64,000 bases of DNA, taken from positions 124,001 to 188,000 of the forward strand of contig NZ_LGDD01000328.1 in NCBI RefSeq assembly GCF_001279695.1, read 5' to 3'. Both the position numbers and the translations under genes were made by a program. The notes beneath the pieces are model-generated. The model was not told the DNA's origin, made no database searches, and saw only the letters and a list, made by a program, of their open reading frames with translations. The stretch comes from Streptomyces sp. WM6378 (GTDB taxonomy: Bacteria > Actinomycetota > Actinomycetes > Streptomycetales > Streptomycetaceae). This document shows, in pieces, positions 52,579 through 60,815 of the stretch (its first letter is position 1; each line of letters starts with the position of its first letter).

Positions 52579-52624
52579 GCGGCCGGACAGCTCCCCCCAA
52601 AGGTAGGGGGGAGCGTCCGGCCGC
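52579..52624 (-). promoter_or_regulatory. Intercistronic stem-loop after the operon 3 binding-protein gene
   Basis: GCGGCCGGAC-A-GCTCCCCCC pairs with GGGGGGAGCGTCCGGCCGC, a 19-pair stem with one bulged A and a seven-base loop. Confidence 0.65.
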
Positions 52625-52684
52625 GTCTTCACTGTGCCTGCTCCGCGATCGCGGAGCTTGGGGGTGGGCCGGATGCCGACCTGG

Positions 52685-54319
52685 TTACTTCTTCTTGACC
52701 TCGACCTGCGTGAACACCGGGTCGCCGAAGGAGTCGTACTTGACGTTCTGGACGTTGTTCGACCAGCCCGCGTTGGTCTTGTAGTACCAGAGCGGGATGG
52801 ACGGCATGTCCTTGGCGAGCACGCCCTCGGCCTGCTGGTACAGGGCCACGGTCTGGTCGACGCTGGTCGCCTTGTCGGCGGCCTGGGAGAACTTGTCGAA
52901 CTCCGGGCTGGAGTAGACCGAGTCGTTCGCCGAGGCGCCGGTGCCGTAGATGTCCCGCAGGAAGTTGGCGTTCAGCGGGTAGTCCTGCTGCCACGCCGAC
53001 CGCATGATGCTGGTGACCTTGTGACCGTCGATCAGGTCACGGGCGGTCTTGAAGTCGGGCTTCGGGTCGCCGGTGCACTCGACGCCGGTGGCCTGGCGGA
53101 TGGAGTTGCAGACCGCGTCCACCCACTCCTTGTGACCACCGTCGGCGTTGTAGAGGATGGTGACCTTGTTGTTCGGGACGCCGTGGCCCTCGGCGATCAG
53201 CTGCTTGGCCTTGGCCGGGTTGTACGTGCAGGCCTCGCCACAGGCGCCCTGCTTGTAGCCGGCGACACCCGGGGCGACCCAGCTGTCGGCGGGCTGACGC
53301 GAACCCTGCAGCACCGTCTTGGTGATGGTGTCGCGGTCGATCGCCATCGACAGACCCTGGCGGACCTTGGCCTTCTCCGGGGCCTTCCAGTCCGGCGAGT
53401 ACATGGCGAAGGCGATGGAGGTGATGCCACCCATCGGCTGGTCGACGGCACGGTCGCCGAGGTCCGCCTTGTACTTCGGGAGGTCGGTCGGGTCGACCTG
53501 GTCGAGCACGTCCAGGGTGTCCGAGGTGAGCTCCTTGTAGGCAGCCTCGGCCTGGGTGTAGTTCTTGAAGACGATGCCGCCGTTCTTCGGCTTGTCCTCG
53601 CCCTTGTAGTTGGCGTACGTCTTCAGCGTGACGGCCTTGTTGTGCTCCCAGCTGACGAACTGGTAAGGGCCGTTGCCGATGGGGGCCTCGCCGTACTTCT
53701 TCGGGTCGGTGAAGAAGACCTTCGGCAGCGGCGAGAAGGCGGTGTAGCCGAGCTTGTACGGGAAGTACGAAACCGGCGCGACCAGGTCGATCTGGATCGT
53801 CTTGTCGTCGATCGCCTTCAGACCGGACATCTTGTCGGTCGTCGGGTCGCCCTTGCCCTTCTCGGGGTGGACGTCGGTGTAACCGGCGATGTCCGAGAAC
53901 CAGTTGGAGTTGACCTGGTTGTTCTTGGTGTTGGCCGACCAGTTCCACGAGTCCACGAAGGACGAGGCGGTCACCGGGGTGCCGTCGTGGAAGGTCCAGC
54001 CGGTCTTGATGGTGATCTTGTAGTGCTGGGAGTCAGTGGTCTCGATCTTCTCGGCCATCTGGTTCCGCAGCTTGCCCGTCGCCGGGTCGTAGTCCGTCAG
54101 CCCGCGGAACAGGTTCTTGACGATACGGCCGCCGCCGACCTCCATCGCATTGGCCGGCTGCAACGGGTGCTGCGGCTCGCTGCTCTGGTAGCTGTAGACG
54201 CCGTTGGCGTCCACCGCGGCCGATCCGGAGCCCTTGCTGCCGCCGCCACCGCAAGCGGTGACGCCCAGGGCGATGATTGCCGCTCCCGCGACCCACTTGG
54301 CGCTCGTAGCACCACGCAT
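52685..54319 (-). CDS. Peptide-binding lipoprotein, SBP family 5 (operon 3), 544 aa
   Basis: Lipobox VTAC, Cys23. SBP_bac_5 landmarks: YKITIKTGWTFHDGTPVTASSFVDSWNW, IGNGPYQFVSWEHNKAVTLKT and KVRQGLSMAIDRDTI. AGGAGG lies five bases before the ATG. First gene of operon 3, preceded by the longest non-coding region of the window. Ligand unknown; closest paralogue is the operon 2 protein. Confidence 0.93.
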   Translation of the reverse strand: MRGATSAKWVAGAAIIALGVTACGGGGSKGSGSAAVDANGVYSYQSSEPQHPLQPANAMEVGGGRIVKNLFRGLTDYDPATGKLRNQMAEKIETTDSQHYKITIKTGWTFHDGTPVTASSFVDSWNWSANTKNNQVNSNWFSDIAGYTDVHPEKGKGDPTTDKMSGLKAIDDKTIQIDLVAPVSYFPYKLGYTAFSPLPKVFFTDPKKYGEAPIGNGPYQFVSWEHNKAVTLKTYANYKGEDKPKNGGIVFKNYTQAEAAYKELTSDTLDVLDQVDPTDLPKYKADLGDRAVDQPMGGITSIAFAMYSPDWKAPEKAKVRQGLSMAIDRDTITKTVLQGSRQPADSWVAPGVAGYKQGACGEACTYNPAKAKQLIAEGHGVPNNKVTILYNADGGHKEWVDAVCNSIRQATGVECTGDPKPDFKTARDLIDGHKVTSIMRSAWQQDYPLNANFLRDIYGTGASANDSVYSSPEFDKFSQAADKATSVDQTVALYQQAEGVLAKDMPSIPLWYYKTNAGWSNNVQNVKYDSFGDPVFTQVEVKKK

Positions 54320-54765
54320 GGGTTTCCTCCTCATGAGTCCACTTGTCACTACAAGAGGGGTACTTCTACGCGCGCTGACACCCCTGACAGCGCTGTGACG
54401 TCAAGTACCCCGAGTGTGCTCGTGAGTCGGCACTCCCCACAGTGCGTGACCCATTGACCCGAGCTCAATGGAGCCAACTATTAAGTACGGCCGGGCTGTA
54501 AACCACACTTAAAGGGTCTCGTTTTGACAACATCGGTACCGGTCAACAGCCCGAAATCCGGACAAAATGAGCACAGACAGACACCCCCGAAACGGACCGT
54601 TAATACATCTTCCGGAGAGCGACGGTCGATATCCGAACAGCGTGCCCGTTAAAACAACTTGACCGTAGAGGGCCGCACCCGCCGTTCACGAGGCTCTTTG
54701 ACAGTCCTTTGAACTTGATCGCCCGCGCGTGTGTACGCGGCCGTCCAAACCCGGCCGGCAACGCC
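54320..54765. other. Long A/T-richer control region before importer operon 3
   Basis: About 450 bases without a gene between the operon 3 promoter side and the typA terminator. It holds an inverted repeat CCATTGA-N7-TCAATGG, a TTAAGT/ACTTAA pair 20 bases apart at 54481-54512, and minus-strand -35-like hexamers TTGACC and TTGTCA without a convincing -10. Confidence 0.6.
54451..54471. promoter_or_regulatory. Inverted repeat CCATTGA-N7-TCAATGG, possible operator
   Basis: Perfect seven-base arms around a seven-base centre, about 130 bases upstream of the operon 3 binding-protein gene. The 21-base dyad has the size of a dimeric regulator site. Confidence 0.45.
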
Positions 54766-54804
54766 GAAGGCCCGGCTCCGCGACCTGCGCGGAACCGGGC
54801 CTTC
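54766..54804 (-). terminator. Terminator of typA
   Basis: GAAGGCCCGG(C)TCCGCG pairs with CGCGG(A)ACCGGGCCTTC, a 17-pair stem with one mismatch and a five-base loop, just past the typA stop. Confidence 0.75.
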
Positions 54805-54821
54805 TGGACGTACGGGGTACG

Positions 54822-56729
54822 TCAGTTGCGCTTGGCGCGGGAGGCGGTGCGGCCGCGCTCCTTGGCGTCCAGGACGACCTTGCGGATGCGCACGGCCTCC
54901 GGGGTCACCTCGACGCACTCGTCGTCGCGGCAGAACTCCAGGGACTGCTCCAGGGAGAGCTTGCGCGCCGGCACCACGTTCTCGGTGTTGTCGGCGGAAG
55001 CGGCACGCATGTTGGTGAGCTTCTTCTCCTTGGTGATGTTCACGTCCATGTCGTCGGCGCGCGAGTTCTCACCGACGATCATGCCCTCGTAGACCTCGGT
55101 GCCGGGCTCGGTGAACAGCACACCGCGCTCCTGCAGGTTGATCATGGCGAAGGGGGTGACCGAACCGGCGCGGTCGGCGACAAGCGAGCCGTTGTTACGG
55201 GTCGTCAGCGTGCCGAACCACGGCTCGTGGCCCTCGTGGATCGAGTGGGCGATGCCGGTGCCGCGGGTGTTCGTCAGGAACTCCGTACGGAAGCCGATGA
55301 GGCCACGGGACGGGACGACGAACTCCATGCGGACCCAGCCGGAGCCGTGGTTGGACATGTTGTCCATGCGGCCCTTGCGGACGCCCATGAGCTGCGTGAC
55401 CGCGCCCATGTGCTCCTCGGGGACGTCCACCGTGAGGCGCTCGACCGGCTCGTGCGTCTTGCCGTCGACCTGCTTGGTGACCACCTGCGGCTTGCCGATG
55501 GTCAGCTCGAAGCCCTCGCGGCGCATCTGCTCGACGAGGATCGCCAGCGCGAGCTCACCGCGGCCCTGGACCTCCCAGGCGTCGGGGCGCTCGGTGTCGA
55601 GGACGCGCAGCGAGACGTTGCCGATGAGCTCGCGGTCGAGGCGGTCCTTGACCTGACGAGCCGTCACCTTGCGGTCCTTGACGGTCGCCTTGGCGTCCGC
55701 GCCCTTGCCGGAACCACCGCGGCCGACCAGCGGCGAGGTGTTCGTGCCGATGGTCATGGAGATCGCCGGCTGGTCGACCGTGATCAGCGGGAGCGCGATC
55801 GGGTTCTCCGGATCGGCCAGGGTCTCGCCGATCATGATGTCGGGGATGCCCGCGACCGCGCAGATGTCACCGGGGCCGGCCACCTCGGCCGGCTTGCGGG
55901 TGAGCGCCTCGGTCATCATCAGCTCGGTGATGCGGACGTTGGAGATCGTGCCGTCCCGCTTGATCCACGCGACCGTCTGGCCCTTGCGCAGCTCGCCCTG
56001 CTCGACGCGGAGCAGCGCGATGCGGCCGAGGAAGTTGTCGGCGTCGAGGTTGGTGACGTGCGCCTGCAGCGGGGCGGCCTCGTCGTACTCGGGGGCCGGG
56101 ACGTGGGAGAGGATCGTCGAGAAGAACGGCTCCAGGTTGTCGCTGTCGGCCGGGACCGTACCGTTCTCCGGCTTGGTCAGCGACGCGACACCGTCACGGG
56201 CGCAGGCGTAGACGATCGGGAACTCGATCTGGTCCTCGTCCGCGTCCAGGTCCAGGAACAGGTCGTACGTCTCGTTGACGACCTCGTCGATCCGGGAGTC
56301 CGGGCGGTCCGTCTTGTTGATGCAGAGGATGACGGGCATCCGGGCCTGCAGCGCCTTGCGGAGCACGAAGCGGGTCTGCGGCAGCGGGCCCTCGGACGCG
56401 TCCACGAGCAGGACGACCGCGTCCACCATCGACAGACCGCGCTCGACCTCGCCACCGAAGTCGGCGTGGCCCGGGGTGTCGATGATGTTGATGGTGATGA
56501 CGTCGCCGCCATCCTTGGGGTGGTACTTGACGGCCGTGTTCTTGGCCAGGATCGTGATGCCCTTCTCACGCTCCAGGTCGTTGCTGTCCATCATGCGGTC
56601 GTCGAGCGACTCGGCGGCGTGCGCGGCGAAGGCACCGGCCTGCTTGAGCATGGCGTCGACCAGGGTGGTCTTGCCGTGGTCGACGTGGGCGACGATGGCG
56701 ACGTTACGAATGTCGTGGCGCGTGGGCAT
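54822..56729 (-). CDS. typA: Ribosome-associated GTPase TypA/BipA, 635 aa
   Basis: Translational GTPase that binds the ribosome like EF-G and helps growth under stress and cold. G1 is AHVDHGKT at residues 14-21, G2 is in GITILAKNTAV, G3 is DTPGHADFGGE, and G4 is NKTD. Domain II and the TypA-specific C-terminus (SHGSGWVRMEFVVPSRGLIGFRTEFLT) are complete. The start is a well-placed ATG with GAGAGAAG upstream. In mycobacteria typA is followed by lpqW; here an LpqW-like gene lies 290 bases upstream on the same strand. Confidence 0.96.
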   Translation of the reverse strand: MPTRHDIRNVAIVAHVDHGKTTLVDAMLKQAGAFAAHAAESLDDRMMDSNDLEREKGITILAKNTAVKYHPKDGGDVITINIIDTPGHADFGGEVERGLSMVDAVVLLVDASEGPLPQTRFVLRKALQARMPVILCINKTDRPDSRIDEVVNETYDLFLDLDADEDQIEFPIVYACARDGVASLTKPENGTVPADSDNLEPFFSTILSHVPAPEYDEAAPLQAHVTNLDADNFLGRIALLRVEQGELRKGQTVAWIKRDGTISNVRITELMMTEALTRKPAEVAGPGDICAVAGIPDIMIGETLADPENPIALPLITVDQPAISMTIGTNTSPLVGRGGSGKGADAKATVKDRKVTARQVKDRLDRELIGNVSLRVLDTERPDAWEVQGRGELALAILVEQMRREGFELTIGKPQVVTKQVDGKTHEPVERLTVDVPEEHMGAVTQLMGVRKGRMDNMSNHGSGWVRMEFVVPSRGLIGFRTEFLTNTRGTGIAHSIHEGHEPWFGTLTTRNNGSLVADRAGSVTPFAMINLQERGVLFTEPGTEVYEGMIVGENSRADDMDVNITKEKKLTNMRAASADNTENVVPARKLSLEQSLEFCRDDECVEVTPEAVRIRKVVLDAKERGRTASRAKRN

Positions 56730-56923
56730 GCTGGCTAGCGCTTCTCTCGATCGTGGGATCAGGCGTCTGACGCGGTCGAGTCCTCGTCCGCCCGCCGGGC
56801 AGACAGGCCACGGCTGCCTCCCATGGTACGGGGCCGCCGCGCCGACGGCCTCCCGGGCCGATTCTGCCGATCTTGAGCAGGGAGCTTCGTCGTGATTGAG
56901 CCTGGGTCAGGGGCGTACACGAC

Positions 56924-56952
56924 CTTGCCCGCCGGCGGGGCCGGCGGGCAAG
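56924..56952 (-). terminator. Terminator of the LpqW-like gene
   Basis: CTTGCCCGCCGGC and its exact complement flank a GGG loop. It separates the LpqW-like gene from typA, so the two are probably not one transcript. Confidence 0.75.
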
Positions 56953-57019
56953 TGACTTGAGCAGGTTCTGAGCTTGGGGCCGTTTGACGCCTCCGGCTCT
57001 GACCTGCTGGTTTTCCCTT

Positions 57020-59362
57020 CTACTTCTTACTGTTCTTCGATGCGTTGGGTGCCGTTTCCGGCTTCTTGAACCCGATGTCCTGGAAGTGCGGGGCGCCGAA
57101 GCCGAAAGCGCCTGCGTTGGCCACGTTCGGCTTCACGGCGACCAGCTGCGGACGCTGGTAGAGGGGAATCGAGCCGGCCGCCGCCCAGATCCTGGCGTCG
57201 GCCTTCTGGACGAGGTCGCGGGCCTCGTCCTCGTCCAGCTCACCGGCCGCCTGCTCGAAGAGCTGGTCGATGTGGTCGGTGCCGACCCGGCTGTAGTTCT
57301 GTTCGACGAGCAGCGAGCCGTCGGAGGCGGGCTCCGGCTTGGCGAAGATCGGCCGGTCGTCGGTGGCCGGATAGGCGGTGCCGGGCCACGAGTACAGGGC
57401 CAGGTCGAAGTCGCCGGACGCGACGTGGTCCTTGAAGTAGCTGTCGTCGGCGACCTTGACGATCTCGGTGTTGATGCCGACGGCCTTCAGCTCGGCCGCG
57501 ACCTTGTCGCCGACGCCGCGCAGCGCCTGCGAGCCGGGGCCCGAGGGCAGCACGAAGCGCAGGGTGAGCGGCTTGCCGTCCTTGCCGAGCGGGCCGCCCT
57601 GCGGCGCCGGGGCGGCGGTCCCCTTCGGGGCGTACGCGCCGGGGGCGCCGCCCTTGGGCCGGGCCTCGGTCTTGGTGTTCTTGTCGGCGGCCTGCTTGCC
57701 CTGCTCGGCCGGCTCGGTGTCGAAGACGCGGGCCTGCTTGAGCAGCGCGGCCTGCTGGACGGCGGCGGCGCGGGCCGGGGTCAGCCCGTACGAGCCGGGT
57801 CCGGCGCTGCCGGGCTTGTCGTCGCCGACGATGTAGGTGCCCTCGTCGTTGGGGTGGTTGCCGGTGGTGGGGCGGGTCCCGGTCGCCAGGCGCTTGCCGT
57901 CGTCGGAGTCCTCGCCGTCGGCCTCGCTGCCCGCCTTGGCCGGCGCCTGCTTCGGTTTCATCCGGGCGCCGTCGGTCGTCCACCCGGCGTCGGCGAGCAG
58001 CGCCCGCGCCTCCTTCGTGTCCTGGCTGCCGAGCGCGTCACTGCTGTCGGTGTACGCGTCCTGGCCGGCCAGCGCGAGGTGGCTGCCGGGGGGCTGGGCG
58101 GGCAGCCCGAGCGGCTTGAGGACCTCTTCGGCGATCTCCCGGCGGTTCAGCGCGCGGGCCACCGCGCGCCGGACCCGCTCGTCGGCCAGCGGCCCGGAAG
58201 CGCCGTTGAGGGCGAGCTGGGTGTACGCGGGCTCCAGGGTCTTGCGGATCTCGAAGCCGCGCAGCCCGGCCTGCTCCCCGGCGTACTTCTCGATGGCGGC
58301 CCGGCTCTCCTTGCGGGCCTCCTGCTCCGCCTCGGCCTTGTCGTCCTCGCCGCTGTGGGCGATGGCCCAGGAGCGCAGCGCGGAGGCGGGCGTGATCGCG
58401 GCGGCCGGGCCGTGGGTGACGGCCTGGCCCTTGTCGCGTTCGGCGAGCGTGATGCGGTCGGCGTCCGCCCGGTCGATCTCGGCCATGTCGACGGTGCCCG
58501 CGGCGAGCGCCGCGGCCCTCTTGTCGCGCGGCACCGCCTGCAGGACCAGGGTGTCGAGTTTGGCCGGGTGGCCCCACCAGCGCGGGTTGCGCTCCAGGGT
58601 GACGACGCCCTTGGCGCGGTCGGCCTCCTTGAGCCGGAAGGCCCCCGCGGTCGCCTTCAGCTTCGTACGGGCGCCGTCGTTGAAGGCGTCGGGGGTGCCC
58701 GTGACGTCCTTCGGGTAGAGCGGGCTGAACAAGGAGCGCCAGTCGGCGTACGGCTTGGCGAAGGTGACCTTGACCTCCAGGTCGTTGGCGCCCTTCTCGA
58801 TCTTCTCGATGCGCTCGTACCCGGCGTTGCGGGCGGTCCAGTACGCCGAGTCCTTGCCGCTGAGCGCGCGCCACTGGGCGACGAAGTCGGGGGCGCCGAT
58901 CTCGCGGCCGTCGCTCCACACCGCCTTCTGGTTCAGCTTGTAGAGCACGACCTGCTTGGGCTCGCGATTGACCACCTCGGCGGACTCCAGGTAGTCGGCG
59001 TTGCGCTGCGGCCGGCCCCGCTCGTCCAGCGTGAACAGCGCGGGCAGCACGGCCTGGGCTACCCGCTGGGTCGCGGTGTCGGCATCGGCCTGGAAGGTGT
59101 TGAGCGTCTCGGGCATCGCGTCGACGGCCCACTTCAGGGTGCCCCCGTCGGCGACTTGCGGCCGCTCTGCGACCCCGATGTCCTGGGGCGCGGCTCCGGC
59201 CGTGGTCCCGCTGTCGGCGGAGCCGCAGCCGGTCAGCAGCACGGGGAGCACGAGCACCCCGGTGGTCAGGAGCGCGACGGAGCGCGACCGGACGGAGGCC
59301 GCGGTCCGGATCGCCGTGACGATCCGGGGCGCCCTCCCGTTCGGGTCACCGACGTGGGACAT
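57020..59362 (-). CDS. LpqW-like family 5 substrate-binding lipoprotein, 780 aa
   Basis: Lipoprotein with lipobox LTGC (Cys46) and the SBP_bac_5 fold (GGTLKWAVDAMPETLNTFQADAD; DERVRRAVARALNRREI; LALYSWPGTAYPATDD). At 780 residues it is much larger than peptide-binding proteins and has a disordered Ala/Gly/Lys-rich insert near 475-570. No permease or ATPase is adjacent, so it is an orphan. Position beside typA matches mycobacterial LpqW, a lipoarabinomannan/PIM-pathway regulator on the same fold. Whether it binds peptides or acts in envelope synthesis is unknown. Confidence 0.82.
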   Translation of the reverse strand: MSHVGDPNGRAPRIVTAIRTAASVRSRSVALLTTGVLVLPVLLTGCGSADSGTTAGAAPQDIGVAERPQVADGGTLKWAVDAMPETLNTFQADADTATQRVAQAVLPALFTLDERGRPQRNADYLESAEVVNREPKQVVLYKLNQKAVWSDGREIGAPDFVAQWRALSGKDSAYWTARNAGYERIEKIEKGANDLEVKVTFAKPYADWRSLFSPLYPKDVTGTPDAFNDGARTKLKATAGAFRLKEADRAKGVVTLERNPRWWGHPAKLDTLVLQAVPRDKRAAALAAGTVDMAEIDRADADRITLAERDKGQAVTHGPAAAITPASALRSWAIAHSGEDDKAEAEQEARKESRAAIEKYAGEQAGLRGFEIRKTLEPAYTQLALNGASGPLADERVRRAVARALNRREIAEEVLKPLGLPAQPPGSHLALAGQDAYTDSSDALGSQDTKEARALLADAGWTTDGARMKPKQAPAKAGSEADGEDSDDGKRLATGTRPTTGNHPNDEGTYIVGDDKPGSAGPGSYGLTPARAAAVQQAALLKQARVFDTEPAEQGKQAADKNTKTEARPKGGAPGAYAPKGTAAPAPQGGPLGKDGKPLTLRFVLPSGPGSQALRGVGDKVAAELKAVGINTEIVKVADDSYFKDHVASGDFDLALYSWPGTAYPATDDRPIFAKPEPASDGSLLVEQNYSRVGTDHIDQLFEQAAGELDEDEARDLVQKADARIWAAAGSIPLYQRPQLVAVKPNVANAGAFGFGAPHFQDIGFKKPETAPNASKNSKK

Positions 59363-59670
59363 GGCTTGTACCTCTTCGTCAGATTTGTGGGACTTGATGC
59401 CATTTCGCGATGATCACACCTATCCCAGCCACTGAAGAGGACGGTTCCGCCGCCCGGGCGGCGACACGGCGCAGCGAGCCCCGAACCCCACCCGTGCGGC
59501 CGAACGCACCCGCGAAGACAGCCGCTCCGCTCGCGACACCTCATAGGGGGCGCGCCCCGATTCCGCAACCCCACAACGTCGTGCACGCACCTTCACAACC
59601 GCGCATGTGAGGCGCGACACTCTCAGGCGCATGAACATTGCCACCCGCTCCGGCGAAAGGCAGGCAAGTC
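59363..59670. other. 308-bp divergent intergenic region
   Basis: Between the LpqW-like gene and the small gene before the succinate dehydrogenase set. I see no gene, strong promoter pair or clear hairpin in it. GAGG precedes the LpqW-like ATG and AAAGG lies before the 59671 ATG. Confidence 0.5.
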
Positions 59671-59964
59671 ATGTCCCTGCAGGACGAGTTGACGGCGGCT
59701 CAGCGCTGCCTGGACGACCTCGTGAAGTGCGTCGGACGACTGGAGAAACAGGTCGGGCACGGCCTGGAGATCAGGCGGGTGAAGACCGACGCCGACCATC
59801 TGCGCGAGAGCCTCGCACTGCTCCGCGAGACGGCCCCCGGCGCCACGGCGGCCCGGCCCGACCTGGTCACCATTCCCGACACCCCGTACGACACCTCGCT
59901 CTGGACCGATGCGGACGACGAAGGGCTCGGGAGCACCCGGTCCCGCGGCCGACGCGCCCCCTGA
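59671..59964 (+). CDS. Small hypothetical coiled-coil protein, 97 aa
   Basis: LQDELTAAQRCLDDLVKCVGRLEKQVG forms a heptad-like helix, then HGLEIRRVKTDADHLRESLALL, and an unstructured tail. No known domain. ATG 59671 has AAAGGCAGG upstream; an 11-residue-longer GTG/ATG form at 59638 is less likely. It is 18 bases before the succinate dehydrogenase anchor gene, so it is probably in that operon. Confidence 0.72.
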   Translation: MSLQDELTAAQRCLDDLVKCVGRLEKQVGHGLEIRRVKTDADHLRESLALLRETAPGATAARPDLVTIPDTPYDTSLWTDADDEGLGSTRSRGRRAP

Positions 59965-59982
59965 CCTCCACTGGAGCCACTC

Positions 59983-60813
59983 TTGGCCACAGGCACGGAA
60001 CCCTCTCCCCCGGCGGGGACCGGCACCGGCGTCCACGACGCCTCGCGCGCCGCCATCGCGCCCCGCCATCTGCGCACCGACCGCTGGTGGCTGGCGCCGG
60101 CCGTGACCGCCGCGGGACTGCTCGCCTTCATCGCCTACTCGACCTGGCGGGCGTTCGCGAACGCGGACTACTACCACGCGCCCTACGTCTCGCCGTTCTA
60201 CTCCCCGTGCCTCGCCGACAACTGCGCACCCATGCGGCACGGCCCGAACGCGGACGTCTTCGGCAGCTGGTGGGGCCTGTCCCCCGCGCTGCTCATCCTG
60301 ATCTTCCCGCTCGGCTTCCGGCTGACCTGCTACTACTACCGCAAGGCGTACTACCGGGGCTTCTGGGCCTCGCCGCCCGCCTGCGCGGTGGCCGAGCCGC
60401 ACGAGAAGTACTCCGGCGAGACCCGCTTCCCGCTCATCCTGCAGAACGTTCACCGGTACTTCTTCTACTTCGCGGTCCTGGTCGCCGGCGTCCTGACGTA
60501 CGACACGGCGCTCTCGTTCCGCGACGAGCACTACCGGTGGGGCCACATGGGGCTCGGCAGCCTGGTGTTCCTGGTCAACATCGCGCTGATCTGGACGTAC
60601 ACCCTGTCCTGCCACTCCTGCCGGCACATCATCGGCGGCCGGCTTCGGCACTTCTCCAAGCATCCGGTGCGCTACCGGCTCTGGGGCTGGGTCGGAAAGC
60701 TGAATGAGCGTCACATGCTGCTCGCCTGGGCGTCACTGATCAGCGTCGCGCTCGCCGACTTCTATGTGTATCTGCTCGCCACCGGGGCGTTCGACGATCC
60801 GAGGTTCTTCTAG
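59983..60813 (+). CDS. Succinate dehydrogenase (Sdh1-type) membrane anchor, 276 aa
   Basis: Five membrane helices (near 36-55, 98-115, 158-176, 188-208, 245-266) and many cysteines: Cys76, Cys81, Cys116, Cys134 and CHSCRH at 210-215. Position before sdhA and sdhB matches the Rv0249c-type anchor of mycobacterial Sdh1, for which a membrane-embedded Rieske-like cluster has been reported. The Cys/His set could hold such a cluster. It resembles no SdhC/SdhD b-heme anchor. TTG start with GGAG seven bases upstream. Passes electrons to menaquinone by analogy. Confidence 0.82.
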   Translation: MATGTEPSPPAGTGTGVHDASRAAIAPRHLRTDRWWLAPAVTAAGLLAFIAYSTWRAFANADYYHAPYVSPFYSPCLADNCAPMRHGPNADVFGSWWGLSPALLILIFPLGFRLTCYYYRKAYYRGFWASPPACAVAEPHEKYSGETRFPLILQNVHRYFFYFAVLVAGVLTYDTALSFRDEHYRWGHMGLGSLVFLVNIALIWTYTLSCHSCRHIIGGRLRHFSKHPVRYRLWGWVGKLNERHMLLAWASLISVALADFYVYLLATGAFDDPRFF

Positions 60814-60815
60814 AC

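Noticed and set aside
54729..56738. A 669-codon plus-strand frame over typA
   Set aside because: Shadow of typA, which carries all G motifs on the minus strand.
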